Assembly: GCA_023426275.1 (NCBI GenBank) | Contig: JAFABC010000195.1 | Span: forward strand, 1-64,000 | DNA length: 64,000 nt | From: Pseudomonadota bacterium | Lineage (GTDB): Bacteria > Desulfobacterota > Desulfovibrionia > Desulfovibrionales > Desulfovibrionaceae | Reading direction: 5' to 3' | Shown here: positions 50,167 through 58,399 of the stretch, one piece after another | How the letters are laid out: each line of letters starts with the position of its first letter | Numbering within the stretch: the first letter of the stretch is position 1 | Notes under the pieces: generated by a model | Told to the model about the DNA's origin: nothing | The model's database searches: none | The model's input: only the letters and a program-made list of their open reading frames with translations | Position numbers and translations under genes: made by a program

Positions 50167-53100
50167 ATGATTATCCTTCATGCCGCCCAATCCGATGTCG
50201 GGTTGCTCCTCTGGGGGGAAGCTCCCTTTGCTGCCTCCGCCAGCCCCAGCCCTCCGAAGGGGAAAAAATATGCTTCACGTCCGTCGCCCTGTGCCGTCCG
50301 CGCAGAAGTACTTGATGCGCTGCTGAAAAAACGATTCCCCTTAGCCAAGGCTGCAGCATTGCCAATTGATGCCGCAGCATGGCTGCCCTCCAATGGGAAT
50401 GCCCCCCTTCCTTCGAGCCATCTTCTGGGTGATACGCAAGCGCCCGCATCGGGAGCGACCTTGGCCCCGTGGCTGGTCCCTGCGTTGCTCCTGGAGGGTG
50501 AGGCACTCTTGGCCATTCTTTCCGTCTGTTGGCAGAAAAGGACACTCACCAGCGGCGTCGTCGTGGGTGACGATCTCGCCTACTGGGCGGGGATGCTTCG
50601 ATTCGCGGGAGCGCTTGTTGCCAAGAAGCAATTTCTTCCTGGCATTCGGACCGTCGGCGGCGAACTGCATGCCGTGTGGGAGCCTGCGTTGGACGCCGGG
50701 GACCAAGGGCGCTTGGTGACGTTCGCGAGGCGGATGCCGCCTTCGGCTCGCGCCCTGGCCGATCCCAGCCAAAAACAATCGCCAGCGATACAGGAGCAGC
50801 AAGTTCTGCGGTCATTCCTCGTCGAGGCGGTTGATGCCCTGGTTCGATCAGCCATCGTGGCGGAAAGGAAATCCGGCCGACGCTCACGGCAATCGCTTGC
50901 ACCGGAAAGCGTCCATGATGCCTGGATGGCCGCATTACGTGCGCCAGAAGGACTGATCGAATGGGCAAAAAAGGACGTCTCCGCGCTCCACAAGGACATC
51001 ATGCGCTGGAAGCGGCCCGTCACTGTGACGGCAGCGTCTCCGGTCCGCTTGTGTTTCAGGCTGGAAGAACCAGGCGAGGAGGCTCCGCCAGGGAAAGAGA
51101 CATGGAACGTGTCGTATTTATTGCAGCCGCATAGCGACCGCAGTTTACTGGTTCCCTTGACTGAACTCTGGAAGACAAAAGCAGCAAATCGTGAAGCACT
51201 TAAGCCCCTTGGCCCCAATCTCAAGGAATACGTGCTGCTGTCCCTGGGACAAGCGTCCGTCCTCTCCGCGCCTATTGCCGCCAGCCTGAAGGGACCGGCC
51301 CCAACCGGCTTTCCCTGCGACACCAAGGCTGCCCACGAGTTCCTGACGTTGACAGCCCCCGCGCTCGAACAAGCCGGTTTCGGCGTCATGCTCCCGGCCT
51401 GGTGGACCCGCACAGGGACGAAACTGCGCCCTGCCGTACGGGCGCATGTGGAGAGTCCCCAATTTGCAACGTCAGGCGGCTTGTCCCTGGACGCCATCGC
51501 GGATTTTCAGTGGGAAGTCTCGCTCGGGGATGCCCGCATGAGTCTTAAGGAACTCACGGCCCTGGCCAAACTCAAGGCTCCATTGGTCCAGGTTCGGGGG
51601 CAATGGGTCGAGGTCAATGCCGAAGCGATCGCTTCCGCCGTGGCCTATTGGAAGAAAAAGGCGAACGAAACGGCTTCGGTGCGCGAGATCATCCACATGG
51701 CGCTTGGAGGGCAGGAAACGCATCATGGATTTGCTTTTGACGGCATCGAGGCCACCGGTTGGATCAAAGACCTCCTGGAACAGCTTGAAGGATGGGCGAA
51801 TTTTCAGGAACTTTCCCCTCCGGAGGCACTTGCCGCCACGCTGCGCCCCTATCAGCTTCGCGGCTTCTCCTGGCTGTCGTTTTTACGGCAATGGGGTCTT
51901 GGAGCCTGCCTGGCAGACGACATGGGACTCGGCAAAACCATGCAGACCTTGGCCCTGCTCCTTTCGCTTCGGGAGGGCGGGGAGAAGAAGCCCAGTCTGT
52001 TGATCTGCCCGACTTCCGTGGTCAACAACTGGGTCCAGGAAGCTGCCCGATTCGCTCCCGGGTTAACAGTCATGGTGCATCATGGCCTGGGGCGGGAAAA
52101 GGATACTGCTTTTGAAAAAACAGCCTCCGAGCATGCCCTCGTCATTTCGAGCTATGGGCTTTTGCAGCGTGATGTCTCCGTTCTCCAAAAAATCGCCTGG
52201 GGCGGGGTGATTCTGGACGAGGCACAAAACATCAAGAATCCTGAGACGAAGCAAGCCAAGGCGGCCCGGGCCATCCTGGCTGATTTTCGAATCGCCCTGA
52301 CCGGCACGCCTGTCGAGAACAATGTCGGCGATCTGTGGTCGATCATGGAGTTTCTCAACCCGGGATTTCTAGGAACGCAGGCGGAGTTTCGCCGGCGATT
52401 TTTCGTACCTATCCAGACCGGTCGCGACCCCGAGGCCCCGGAAAAGCTCAAGCGTTTGACCGGCCCCTTCATCCTGCGTCGCGTCAAGACAGACAAGACC
52501 GTCATCGCCGACCTGCCCGACAAGGTGGAGCGCAAGGAACGCTGCCATCTGACGAAGGAACAGGCCTCCCTGTACGCCGCCGTACTCAAGGATTTGGAAA
52601 AGACCCTGGCCGAGGCCAAAGGCATAAAGCGGAAGGGGATCATCCTGGCCACCCTGTCCAAGCTCAAGCAGGTGTGCAACCACCCGGCCCAATTTCTCGG
52701 CGACAATTCAGCCATTCCCGGTCGCTCCGGCAAGTTGTCCCGCTTGACGGAAATGCTCGAGGAAGTGGTCGAAGCCGGCGACAGGGCACTGGTCTTTACC
52801 CAGTTCAAAGAGATGGGGGACCTCCTCAAAACCCACCTCCAGGAAACGTTCGGTCAGGAACTGCTCTTCCTGCACGGCGGCGTGACGAAAAATCTTCGAG
52901 ACAAGATGGTCGATCGTTTCCAATCGTCCGCCGGGGCACCGCCGATATTTATCCTGTCGCTAAAGGCTGGCGGGACGGGGCTCAACCTGACCAATGCCAA
53001 CTACGTCTTCCACTATGACCGCTGGTGGAATCCGGCAGTGGAAAATCAGGCCACGGACCGGGCCTTTCGCATCGGTCAGCACAAAAATGTCCTGGTGCAC

Positions 53101-53268
53101 AAATTCCTGTGCGTCGGAACCTTGGAAGACAAAATTGACGCCATGATCGAACAAAAGCAGAATTTGGCCAATGCCGTGGTGGGCACTGGCGAAGCATGGC
53201 TTACGGAGCTGTCCAACGCCGAGATCAAAGACCTCTTTGCGCTTCGCAAAGAAGCGCTTGGAGCATAG
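50167..53268 (+). CDS. SNF2-family DEAD/DEAH helicase (YwqA-like)
   Basis: The 1033-residue protein starts at 50167 because the N-terminal domain typical of bacterial SNF2 proteins begins there (MIILHAAQSDVGLLLWGE). The first 560 residues are the bacterial SNF2-associated region. The motor has LADDMGLGKTMQ (Walker A, about 582), ILDEAQNIKN (motif II, about 683), LTGTPVENN (motif III) and, in the second lobe, FTQFKEMGD, SLKAGGTGLNLT and DRAFRIGQ (motifs V-VI). It would be a dsDNA translocase. The SWIM gene begins one base after its stop, a pairing also found as YwqA/YwqB in Bacillus. GC content is lower than in the backbone but higher than in the restriction genes. Confidence 0.92.
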   Translation: MIILHAAQSDVGLLLWGEAPFAASASPSPPKGKKYASRPSPCAVRAEVLDALLKKRFPLAKAAALPIDAAAWLPSNGNAPLPSSHLLGDTQAPASGATLAPWLVPALLLEGEALLAILSVCWQKRTLTSGVVVGDDLAYWAGMLRFAGALVAKKQFLPGIRTVGGELHAVWEPALDAGDQGRLVTFARRMPPSARALADPSQKQSPAIQEQQVLRSFLVEAVDALVRSAIVAERKSGRRSRQSLAPESVHDAWMAALRAPEGLIEWAKKDVSALHKDIMRWKRPVTVTAASPVRLCFRLEEPGEEAPPGKETWNVSYLLQPHSDRSLLVPLTELWKTKAANREALKPLGPNLKEYVLLSLGQASVLSAPIAASLKGPAPTGFPCDTKAAHEFLTLTAPALEQAGFGVMLPAWWTRTGTKLRPAVRAHVESPQFATSGGLSLDAIADFQWEVSLGDARMSLKELTALAKLKAPLVQVRGQWVEVNAEAIASAVAYWKKKANETASVREIIHMALGGQETHHGFAFDGIEATGWIKDLLEQLEGWANFQELSPPEALAATLRPYQLRGFSWLSFLRQWGLGACLADDMGLGKTMQTLALLLSLREGGEKKPSLLICPTSVVNNWVQEAARFAPGLTVMVHHGLGREKDTAFEKTASEHALVISSYGLLQRDVSVLQKIAWGGVILDEAQNIKNPETKQAKAARAILADFRIALTGTPVENNVGDLWSIMEFLNPGFLGTQAEFRRRFFVPIQTGRDPEAPEKLKRLTGPFILRRVKTDKTVIADLPDKVERKERCHLTKEQASLYAAVLKDLEKTLAEAKGIKRKGIILATLSKLKQVCNHPAQFLGDNSAIPGRSGKLSRLTEMLEEVVEAGDRALVFTQFKEMGDLLKTHLQETFGQELLFLHGGVTKNLRDKMVDRFQSSAGAPPIFILSLKAGGTGLNLTNANYVFHYDRWWNPAVENQATDRAFRIGQHKNVLVHKFLCVGTLEDKIDAMIEQKQNLANAVVGTGEAWLTELSNAEIKDLFALRKEALGA

Positions 53269-53269
53269 T

Positions 53270-54145
53270 ATGTCTCCATATTACGGATATTTCCCACCGT
53301 CCAAGCCCAAAACGGCAAAGGGCGGCATCAAGGCGCAAAGCAAACGTGGTGCTTTCGGCGAGAGCTGGTGGGCCAAGCGTTGGCTCGAGGTCCTCTCTGG
53401 ATTCAACCTTGGGGCCAGACTGACCCGGGGGCGCAGTTATGCTCGGAGCGGGCAGGTCCTCGCCGTGGAAATCGGCGTTGGCGCTATTTCCGCGAGGGTG
53501 CAGGGTTCTCGGGCCAAACCTTATACCGTCACCATCCGCGTCAAAACGCTGTCTCCAGCGGAATGGTCCGAGGTCGCCACTGTTCTATCTCACGAGGCAG
53601 GCCATGTTGCTGCCCTGCTCGCGGGTCAAATGCCGCAGGCATTGGAGGACGTTTTCCAAAAGGCCAAGGTATCGCTTTTCCCCTCCCGTTACGAAGACTT
53701 AATGACGGAGTGTTCCTGCCCGGACTGGTCAAATCCCTGCAAACATATCGCCGCCGTGTATTTCCTTGTGGCCGAAGAATTCGATCGAGATCCGTTTTTA
53801 CTTTTTAAGCTCAGGGGGATGACGCGGACGGGACTAATTGAGATGCTCCAGGACGTGCAGACAGAGGATGATGCGCCACATACCGAGGTTCAGGGACAGA
53901 CGCCCGCGAGCATAGACGCACGAGATCCATTGCCCGTCGATTGCAGTTCGTTCTGGGGCCAGGCGGAAAAAGAGGAGTTGGGACTGGGTGAAGTAGCAGT
54001 GCCGGCGGTTAAAGCGTCGTTAGTCTACCGCCTGGGGGCTTTTCCTTTCTGGCGGGGTCAGGAGGATTTTTTGCCGGCACTTGAGGCGTTGTATGCGGCG
54101 GCATCAAAAAGGGGACTGGCGGCAATACTTGAGGAGCAAGGATGA
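53270..54145 (+). CDS. SWIM zinc-finger protein (YwqB-like)
   Basis: The 291-residue protein starts at 53270 after GGAG. It opens YYGYFPPSKPKTAKGGIKAQ, a run typical of SWIM partners of SNF2 helicases, then FGESWWAKRWLEVL. The zinc-binding C-x-C-x(n)-C-x-H is present as CSCPDWSNPCKH near residue 146. It presumably contacts nucleic acid or the helicase. The C-terminal third shows no known domain. It is translationally coupled to the helicase gene. Confidence 0.9.
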   Translation: MSPYYGYFPPSKPKTAKGGIKAQSKRGAFGESWWAKRWLEVLSGFNLGARLTRGRSYARSGQVLAVEIGVGAISARVQGSRAKPYTVTIRVKTLSPAEWSEVATVLSHEAGHVAALLAGQMPQALEDVFQKAKVSLFPSRYEDLMTECSCPDWSNPCKHIAAVYFLVAEEFDRDPFLLFKLRGMTRTGLIEMLQDVQTEDDAPHTEVQGQTPASIDARDPLPVDCSSFWGQAEKEELGLGEVAVPAVKASLVYRLGAFPFWRGQEDFLPALEALYAAASKRGLAAILEEQG

Positions 54146-54453
54146 GTTGGTCCCCTGGAGAATCGAAAACGGTCCCCCGATTGCTTGAATCCCTTTCAAG
54201 GGACCCCCTCTCAAATTTTACAAATATATCAAATAAAATTAGATAGATAAAAATAACACTGGGGGGTCGTTGGAATTTTAGTCAAGAGGTCGGGTAGCTC
54301 TATTTTCTTCGCCAGTAGCGTATCATACTGAAATCATTTATGCGCCTTAACGCGACCTGATGGCCCCCTGGCCTCTTGAATAGAGTATCAAGCGTCCGAA
54401 AACACGTCTTTTTCAAGCATCTGATATGACAAACGATTAGTCATTAGCGCTCC
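54146..54453. other. Non-coding AT-rich stretch between SWIM gene and repeat copy B
   Basis: A GGTCCC...GGGACC stem-like pair near 54170-54205 could end the SNF2-SWIM transcript. The next 100 bases are very AT-rich. No gene is supported. Confidence 0.45.
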
Positions 54454-54631
54454 TGAATGCCATGCCGCCAGCAGAACATAACATATTGAAATATTTAATA
54501 TTTTTAGATAAAATTCCGGGGAAGCACAGCGCTTTTGTTGGCTCCAGCCAACAGTCACCATTAGGCCTGTGGCGCATCAGCCAACAGACCGCCAACAGTC
54601 TGCCAAAGCGTCTGTGGCTCGCCTGCCAACG
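54454..54631. repeat. 178-bp direct repeat, copy B
   Basis: It is the same length as copy A with about nine differences, and includes the TGAATGCCATGC word from the tRNA anticodon loop but none of the tRNA 3' arm. The GCCAAC hexamers are conserved. With copy A it brackets a 5.3-kb module (HepT/MntA, SNF2/SWIM), as expected of a nested or tandem integration. Confidence 0.85.
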
Positions 54632-54727
54632 TTGCATTGTAGACGGAAATAATCCGAGTGCGCTTTGGTAGGCTTGGGAAAGCCAGTCGCGGCAATCTTG
54701 TATCCTCTTACGCGTCAGCCTGCTTTC

Positions 54728-55711
54728 TCAGGACGCTTTTGTTAGACATTTAGCCTTTCCTTCGACAGTAAACTCTGATTCAATGTGATATGAGGCTGAA
54801 GTTCCCGACATATGCGGTTGAAAGTCTTCTTCAAGTCTACAACATTCATTGGAGTCCAAGAGATGGATCCGAACTTGGTTCTCATCTTGCTCGGTTTGTC
54901 GTTGATCCAGCCCTTGCCCAAAATCAACACCAGCAATATTCGTTAAGATATGACGATCATGAGCATCAATACCGTGTTCTTTTTCAAAATATACCGTAAA
55001 ATTTACTTTAAAGTTCAATGGGACAATCCTTGGCATTCGTTCCATACATTCCTTCTTGAAATTACTAGCTAAGCTTTCTCGCTCTAAAGGCTCAGGAGCC
55101 CTACCTCTCCTTCCTTTCAAAGCGGTGCAAACTTGGACCTCTCTGATGTGATGAATGCAATATTGCGAAGTCAAAATCTCGATTATTTTGGCAAGTACAT
55201 TATAGAATCGGGGTTCCACTAAAAAATATGGATCAATAAGAACGATGCGCTTGGCCCGCGTCAACATGGGGGCAACAGCTGCCACAATTTCTTCAGCGGT
55301 CCTCATTACCCTGCGAGTGTGAGCGCAAAGCCATAGATCATGGTCACCGGAAACGATATCCTCAAATGGTATGACTCGACTATGTCCGCGAGGGTTGTCA
55401 TTAGAAAGGATACCGTAAAACGAGAGTCTTCCATCTTCATTCTCTGCCTCAATCAGCCAGTCCCCGCCATTAAAGATTGAATCCTCTCTGATGACAGAAT
55501 GAGGCAAGAGCCATTTCGACAAAAGCTCCACGAGTTTCATTCGATCTTCTTCTGAAACAGCTCCCAATTCCTTCATTACCTTTTGCTGCCACTTACGCGG
55601 ATACTGTGAAAGAATGCGGCCAGTGTCGTTGAATGAATCCCTGAGAAAACCATACTGCCTGGAGTACTGCGCGACAAGAACGCTCGGATCAAGAGCGTAT
55701 TCCTGGATCAC
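54728..55711 (-). CDS. PLD-like (MIT_C-type) protein, probable effector
   Basis: The 327-residue protein has no signal peptide or membrane helix. The middle contains KRIVLIDPYFLVEPRFYNVLAKI and, 90 residues later, DAHDRHILTNIAGVDFGQGLD. This H-D-R...T-N...G pattern is seen in the single-motif phospholipase-D-like domains of defence proteins, where the usual H-x-K is relaxed. Nuclease, phospholipase or binding activity cannot be told apart from sequence. It overlaps the ATPase gene by ATGA and so depends on it for translation. It is the last gene of the minus-strand array. Confidence 0.65.
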   Translation of the reverse strand: MIQEYALDPSVLVAQYSRQYGFLRDSFNDTGRILSQYPRKWQQKVMKELGAVSEEDRMKLVELLSKWLLPHSVIREDSIFNGGDWLIEAENEDGRLSFYGILSNDNPRGHSRVIPFEDIVSGDHDLWLCAHTRRVMRTAEEIVAAVAPMLTRAKRIVLIDPYFLVEPRFYNVLAKIIEILTSQYCIHHIREVQVCTALKGRRGRAPEPLERESLASNFKKECMERMPRIVPLNFKVNFTVYFEKEHGIDAHDRHILTNIAGVDFGQGLDQRQTEQDENQVRIHLLDSNECCRLEEDFQPHMSGTSASYHIESEFTVEGKAKCLTKAS

Positions 55712-57396
55712 GAGAACAGCTCCTTTGATCTTTCCGCAAAAAAGCCCCCCGGCCAGCGGGTAAGGAAATCACCATCCTTATCAATTACAATTTCTTTGAC
55801 GATGGTCCCTTCTTCATCCGAACGAATGTGGTAAATCGCTACTTGGGGTGCCTCTAGAGCCGGAGCTTCCGGCGGCAGTTCGTTGCTGGACGTTTGCCGT
55901 ATCCTTTTCATGATCCTGAGCATCAAGTGCTCGCTGTGAGTCTCGATGACAAAGCAATTGCTTTTAGTCGTACTTTCCTGAATAAGAAGATCGCCAAGAT
56001 CGACCTGGAGCTTGGGATGGATGTGGAGTTCCGGTTGCTCAATGACGAAAATGGATTTGTCAGCCAACAAAGAGCCAACAACTACTGGCAGCACTTGAGA
56101 GATGCCTACGCCAATGTCTTGGGGTAACACTTTGAGGTTCTTGACTTCTTCAAGGAGATACAAACGCTTCTCAGGCTGTTGCGCCCGAATTTCATCCAGC
56201 TCCTCCTGGTAGTCATCGAGACTCCTGCCTGAACGAATGGCAGCCATGAGCCGTCCGTGTTCATTGATCCGGCGGAATTCTTCCAACTCAATACGGTATC
56301 CGCTATTCAGCCGTTCATCGCTAGCCAACCAGTGGTTGGTCTTTTTGATCAATGCGTCGCCTTGGCTATAAAGAGCATCCCAAGCGGCAAGGCCGTTTGC
56401 CCATCTCGAAGGATCAGGCGACTTCACCTCAACATTGTTCCGTTGTGGAACTTCACGGATCGGACCGAGGTAGCACATCTTTTCCAGGTCATTGCGGATC
56501 ATCTCGCCTGGGCCGGTTATGAGGGATGTCAGGCAACTTGAGATGATGAGCGAAGGAACCTTCAGAGGATCATCTTCACCTGTGTGATTAATGAACTCAA
56601 ACGAATCTGAAAGCGGAAGAGTTCGCCCCCACTGGGGGAAGGGAGATGTCATCCCCCGGAGTATTTTCCCATCAGACAAGCTGAACCCATCAGGACTGGA
56701 ATCATCCGAGTCTTCTGGCCTAACCAGCAAATATCTGAGAAGGGCTCCCCCATCCAACTCAGACTGGTCTTCATCCGATTCCTTGGGCTCCAGAGCGCTT
56801 TGCAATGCCTTTACGAAGGCAGCACGACCATCAATATTTTCCCAGTAGATTCTATTGATGGGGTTCAAGGTGAGACGAATTTGCTCGTCTCCGGGAATGA
56901 GTTCTAACTTGGCAAGTTGCTCGCCATTGGCATAAACTTGATATCCCGTAATCGCTGCTTTTCCAGCCAAAGGATTGAGCCTGTCATCTTCGATGACTTG
57001 CACCGTTATACTCACGGAAGCGGACTCTACCCTGCCGACAGCTTCCTTCAGCTCGTGCTGCTCCAACTCCCAGAGTTTGGTGTCGTTTTCGTCATAGTAG
57101 TCTGGAAGCGGATCGGCAGAGAGATCAAGGTCAAAGGTGATCCGAATAGGAAGGCTCTGGTCATGCTTGTAGACAAGGCTACTGAAACCGCCCAGGTCCA
57201 TACTGCCGCCAAGCAAGGTTTTATCCGGATCAGTATTTTGCCGCAGAAATATTTCACGAGCGTAGTGCAGTCCCTGGACAACGCTGCTTTTACCGGCGCT
57301 GTTGGCTCCAAAGAGCATGGTCAGGGGCCTCAGCTTGATACGGCACGGCCCCTTGATGCCTTTGAAGTTTTCCAGTGTGATGGCGGTGATGACCAT
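55708..57396 (-). CDS. AAA/ABC-type ATPase with DUF3696 C-terminus
   Basis: The 562-residue SMC/OLD-like ATPase begins VITAITLENFKGIKG. Walker A is GANSAGKSS (about 30-38). The signature region is GVGISQVLPVVV. Walker B is FVIEQPELHIHPKLQ (about 448-462), followed by the H-loop ETHSEH. The C-terminus GDFLTRWPGGFFAERSKEL is the DUF3696 mark. A 350-residue insert separates Walker A from the signature, as in RecF/OLD-type sensors. AGGAGAG precedes the start. It sits 18 bases after the 229-aa gene and overlaps the PLD-like gene. ATPases of this type sense foreign DNA or stalled replication and switch on a partner effector. Confidence 0.88.
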   Translation of the reverse strand: MVITAITLENFKGIKGPCRIKLRPLTMLFGANSAGKSSVVQGLHYAREIFLRQNTDPDKTLLGGSMDLGGFSSLVYKHDQSLPIRITFDLDLSADPLPDYYDENDTKLWELEQHELKEAVGRVESASVSITVQVIEDDRLNPLAGKAAITGYQVYANGEQLAKLELIPGDEQIRLTLNPINRIYWENIDGRAAFVKALQSALEPKESDEDQSELDGGALLRYLLVRPEDSDDSSPDGFSLSDGKILRGMTSPFPQWGRTLPLSDSFEFINHTGEDDPLKVPSLIISSCLTSLITGPGEMIRNDLEKMCYLGPIREVPQRNNVEVKSPDPSRWANGLAAWDALYSQGDALIKKTNHWLASDERLNSGYRIELEEFRRINEHGRLMAAIRSGRSLDDYQEELDEIRAQQPEKRLYLLEEVKNLKVLPQDIGVGISQVLPVVVGSLLADKSIFVIEQPELHIHPKLQVDLGDLLIQESTTKSNCFVIETHSEHLMLRIMKRIRQTSSNELPPEAPALEAPQVAIYHIRSDEEGTIVKEIVIDKDGDFLTRWPGGFFAERSKELFS

Positions 57397-57414
57397 GGCT
57401 CTCTCCTGCCATGG

Positions 57415-58104
57415 CTATGCGGCAAGCCACAGCGTAGCGATTTCGTTGCAGGCTGCACGGACGTGCTGCATGTTCTGCTTGTAGGTCCTGGGTGCATGTA
57501 CCACCTTTCCGGCGAAGACATCCACCACAAAGCAGTTTTCTGGGGAAACAATATCTTCATTCGATAGGGTTTCAGCTAGATAGCGGTAGAGTACCGTGCT
57601 TACTATGGCCATGGCGACATCCGAAAGCGGATGTGTCTTCCCGAGGTAGAGCTTGATACCGCCCAAGATAGTCCCATTTTGGGGATCGGTGAGCAATATC
57701 TCGGGCCGAATGCTGATATCCAGACCAGACACGTTCAGTTTCGGAACCATGTTGTTCCCTTCCACCGGAGTATATCCGTTGGTAGGAACCTGCTCCGCTA
57801 TGTTCAAAAAGGAAATCAGCGCCTTGGTGCAGAGCTCTGCGGTCTGACCTTCCCAGCCTTCCTGGTGCGCCATGGTTGATAACGAATCGATTGCCCGCCG
57901 GAGTTGGTCAGTGTTCGGCTTGTGCGTGGTGAAATACTCTTTGATGGCTTGTTCCGCCTGGGCGTATCGGGCCACGATAAAATCCTTGGGTTTACGTTGT
58001 TCCTTGATTATGGAACGGCGGCGTCCCGGCATTGTAGCAGAGAGGTATTCACCAAGTTTGTTCAAAGACATGCGAGGCTTCTCACGTTCAATCTGCGTAC
58101 GCAT
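57415..58104 (-). CDS. Conserved protein of unknown function in the ATPase operon
   Basis: The 229-residue soluble protein starts at 58104 behind AAGGAG. It opens with a basic helical part (SLNKLGEYLSATMPGRRRSII). A beta-rich core contains LDISIRPEIL, GGIKLYLGKTHPLS and CFVVDVFAGKVVHAP, with a helix in between and a closing helix QHVRAACNEIATLW. The order of strands and helices, with Asp, Glu and a Lys in GGIK, faintly resembles a PD-(D/E)xK nuclease or a relic of one, but the motif is not canonical. It is the first gene of the unit with the ATPase and PLD-like protein. Confidence 0.8.
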   Translation of the reverse strand: MRTQIEREKPRMSLNKLGEYLSATMPGRRRSIIKEQRKPKDFIVARYAQAEQAIKEYFTTHKPNTDQLRRAIDSLSTMAHQEGWEGQTAELCTKALISFLNIAEQVPTNGYTPVEGNNMVPKLNVSGLDISIRPEILLTDPQNGTILGGIKLYLGKTHPLSDVAMAIVSTVLYRYLAETLSNEDIVSPENCFVVDVFAGKVVHAPRTYKQNMQHVRAACNEIATLWLAA

Positions 58105-58166
58105 AGCGGATTACTCCTTGCTGGCGACCGAAGCCGCCAGCATGTAAGTATATTCTGCTCCGTGGA

Positions 58167-58349
58167 TTAATCGCGACGATCATCCACTTCCTTGGCAACG
58201 CCCTTAAATGGCGTCCCGTCTTCCTTGCCGTCCATGAACCTGCCGGTATCGGCATCACGTTTGGTCCATTGCCCGGTCTTGGGGTTCTGAACCTGAGTGC
58301 GATCCTTGACGCTACCCTGACGGTAGCCTTTGCCTGTGTTTTTTGCCAT
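58167..58349 (-). CDS. 60-residue conserved small protein, RM-associated
   Basis: It has a perfect GGAGG six bases before the ATG and an unbiased, hydrophilic composition: MAKNTGKGYRQGSVKDRTQ, then NPKTGQWTKRDADTGRFMD and TPFKGVAKEVDDRRD. From memory, proteins with this K-N-T-G-K-G-Y-R-x-G-S-V-K opening recur next to restriction and other island genes; I know of no function. It sits 50 bases after hsdS and 62 bases before the 229-aa gene, bridging the two blocks. Confidence 0.85.
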   Translation of the reverse strand: MAKNTGKGYRQGSVKDRTQVQNPKTGQWTKRDADTGRFMDGKEDGTPFKGVAKEVDDRRD

Positions 58350-58399
58350 TTTAGGCCTCCATTCGGAGTTTGAGAGTTACAGACCAAGGCAAAGCTTTG

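Noticed and set aside
58088..58387. 99-codon frame overlapping the 60-aa gene
   Set aside because: It has no RBS and a biased composition, while the overlapping 60-aa frame has a perfect GGAGG and a recognised motif.
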